From Microthrixaceae bacterium (GTDB lineage Bacteria > Actinomycetota > Acidimicrobiia > Acidimicrobiales > Acidimicrobilacustridaceae), in NCBI GenBank assembly GCA_023264915.1, contig JAHFUU010000213.1, positions 1-5,488 of the forward strand: a stretch of DNA of 5,488 nt. Reading direction: 5' to 3'. This document shows positions 5,460 to 5,488 of the stretch, in pieces. Numbering within the stretch: position 1 is the stretch's first letter; the number at the start of each line of letters is the position of its first letter. Below the pieces are notes generated by a model. The model was given only the letters and a program-made list of their open reading frames with translations. It did no database searches and was not told where the DNA came from. The translations under genes were made by a program, and so were the position numbers.

Positions 5460-5488
5460 ATGATCGACGGACGGTTTCGAGCCACCTT
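5460..5488 (+). CDS. Start of a gene cut by the window edge, possibly a CDP-alcohol phosphatidyltransferase
   Basis: Nine full codons are visible and read MIDGRFRAT. A strong GAGGAG site lies seven bases upstream, so a real start is likely. The opening DGRFRA resembles N-termini I recall from actinobacterial CDP-alcohol phosphatidyltransferases (pgsA / phosphatidylinositol-phosphate synthase-like), integral membrane enzymes that join a CDP-diacylglycerol lipid to an alcohol. In mycobacteria pgsA1 directly follows the thrS-HIT pair, so the location agrees. With so few residues the product name is an inference from context and could be wrong; the catalytic DGxxAR motif is outside the window. 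Confidence 0.55.

Noticed and set aside
1..5488. CRISPR array, transposon ends, toxin-antitoxin pair or defence genes
   Set aside because: No regularly spaced repeats, transposase motifs, or small paired toxin-like genes are visible; the main genes are housekeeping or uncharacterised chromosomal ones.

Overview
The window is high-GC DNA with several GTG starts and densely packed genes. The gene pair at its left end, threonyl-tRNA synthetase followed by an Ap4A-phosphorylase-type HIT protein, is the order known from Actinobacteria (in Mycobacterium tuberculosis Rv2614c-Rv2613c, followed by pgsA1). An actinobacterium is therefore likely. A deep-branching lineage such as Acidimicrobiia is possible, but the sequence alone cannot settle this.

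Layout. (1) Positions 1-1149 (+) hold the C-terminal part of thrS, cut by the window edge. (2) Positions 1174-1695 (+) hold a HIT-family protein, 24 bp downstream and probably in the same operon. (3) Positions 1792-2379 (+) hold a small two-helix membrane protein of unknown function, whose promoter and start look leaderless. (4) Positions 2380-2437 form a convergent junction with two hairpins, one of them an 18-bp perfect palindrome. (5) Positions 2422-2925 (-) hold a DinB-like four-helix protein that appears to have lost its metal ligands; its start overlaps the stop of the next gene as ATGA. (6) Positions 2922-4997 (-) hold an EF-G paralogue (EF-G2/FusA2 type) with Tyr in place of the catalytic His of the G3 motif. 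(7) Positions 4998-5459 are a divergent, repeat-rich intergenic region with a perfect 17-bp inverted repeat, a 12-bp tandem duplication and a candidate promoter. (8) From 5460 (+) a new gene begins with a strong ribosome-binding site. Only nine codons are visible, and they suggest a CDP-alcohol phosphatidyltransferase (pgsA-like).

How they may work together. ThrS charges tRNA-Thr and, like many aminoacyl-tRNA synthetases, can make Ap4A as a side product; the HIT enzyme is the type that breaks Ap4A down. The last gene, if it is a phosphatidyltransferase, is the neighbour expected next in the mycobacterial order. The small membrane gene and the reverse-strand EF-G2/DinB-like pair then look like a cassette placed between the HIT gene and the phospholipid genes. 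Most of the window is ordinary housekeeping sequence. I see no mobile element, CRISPR array, tRNA, rRNA or defence system. The points most worth a second look are the EF-G2/DinB-like coupled pair and the structured divergent intergenic region.
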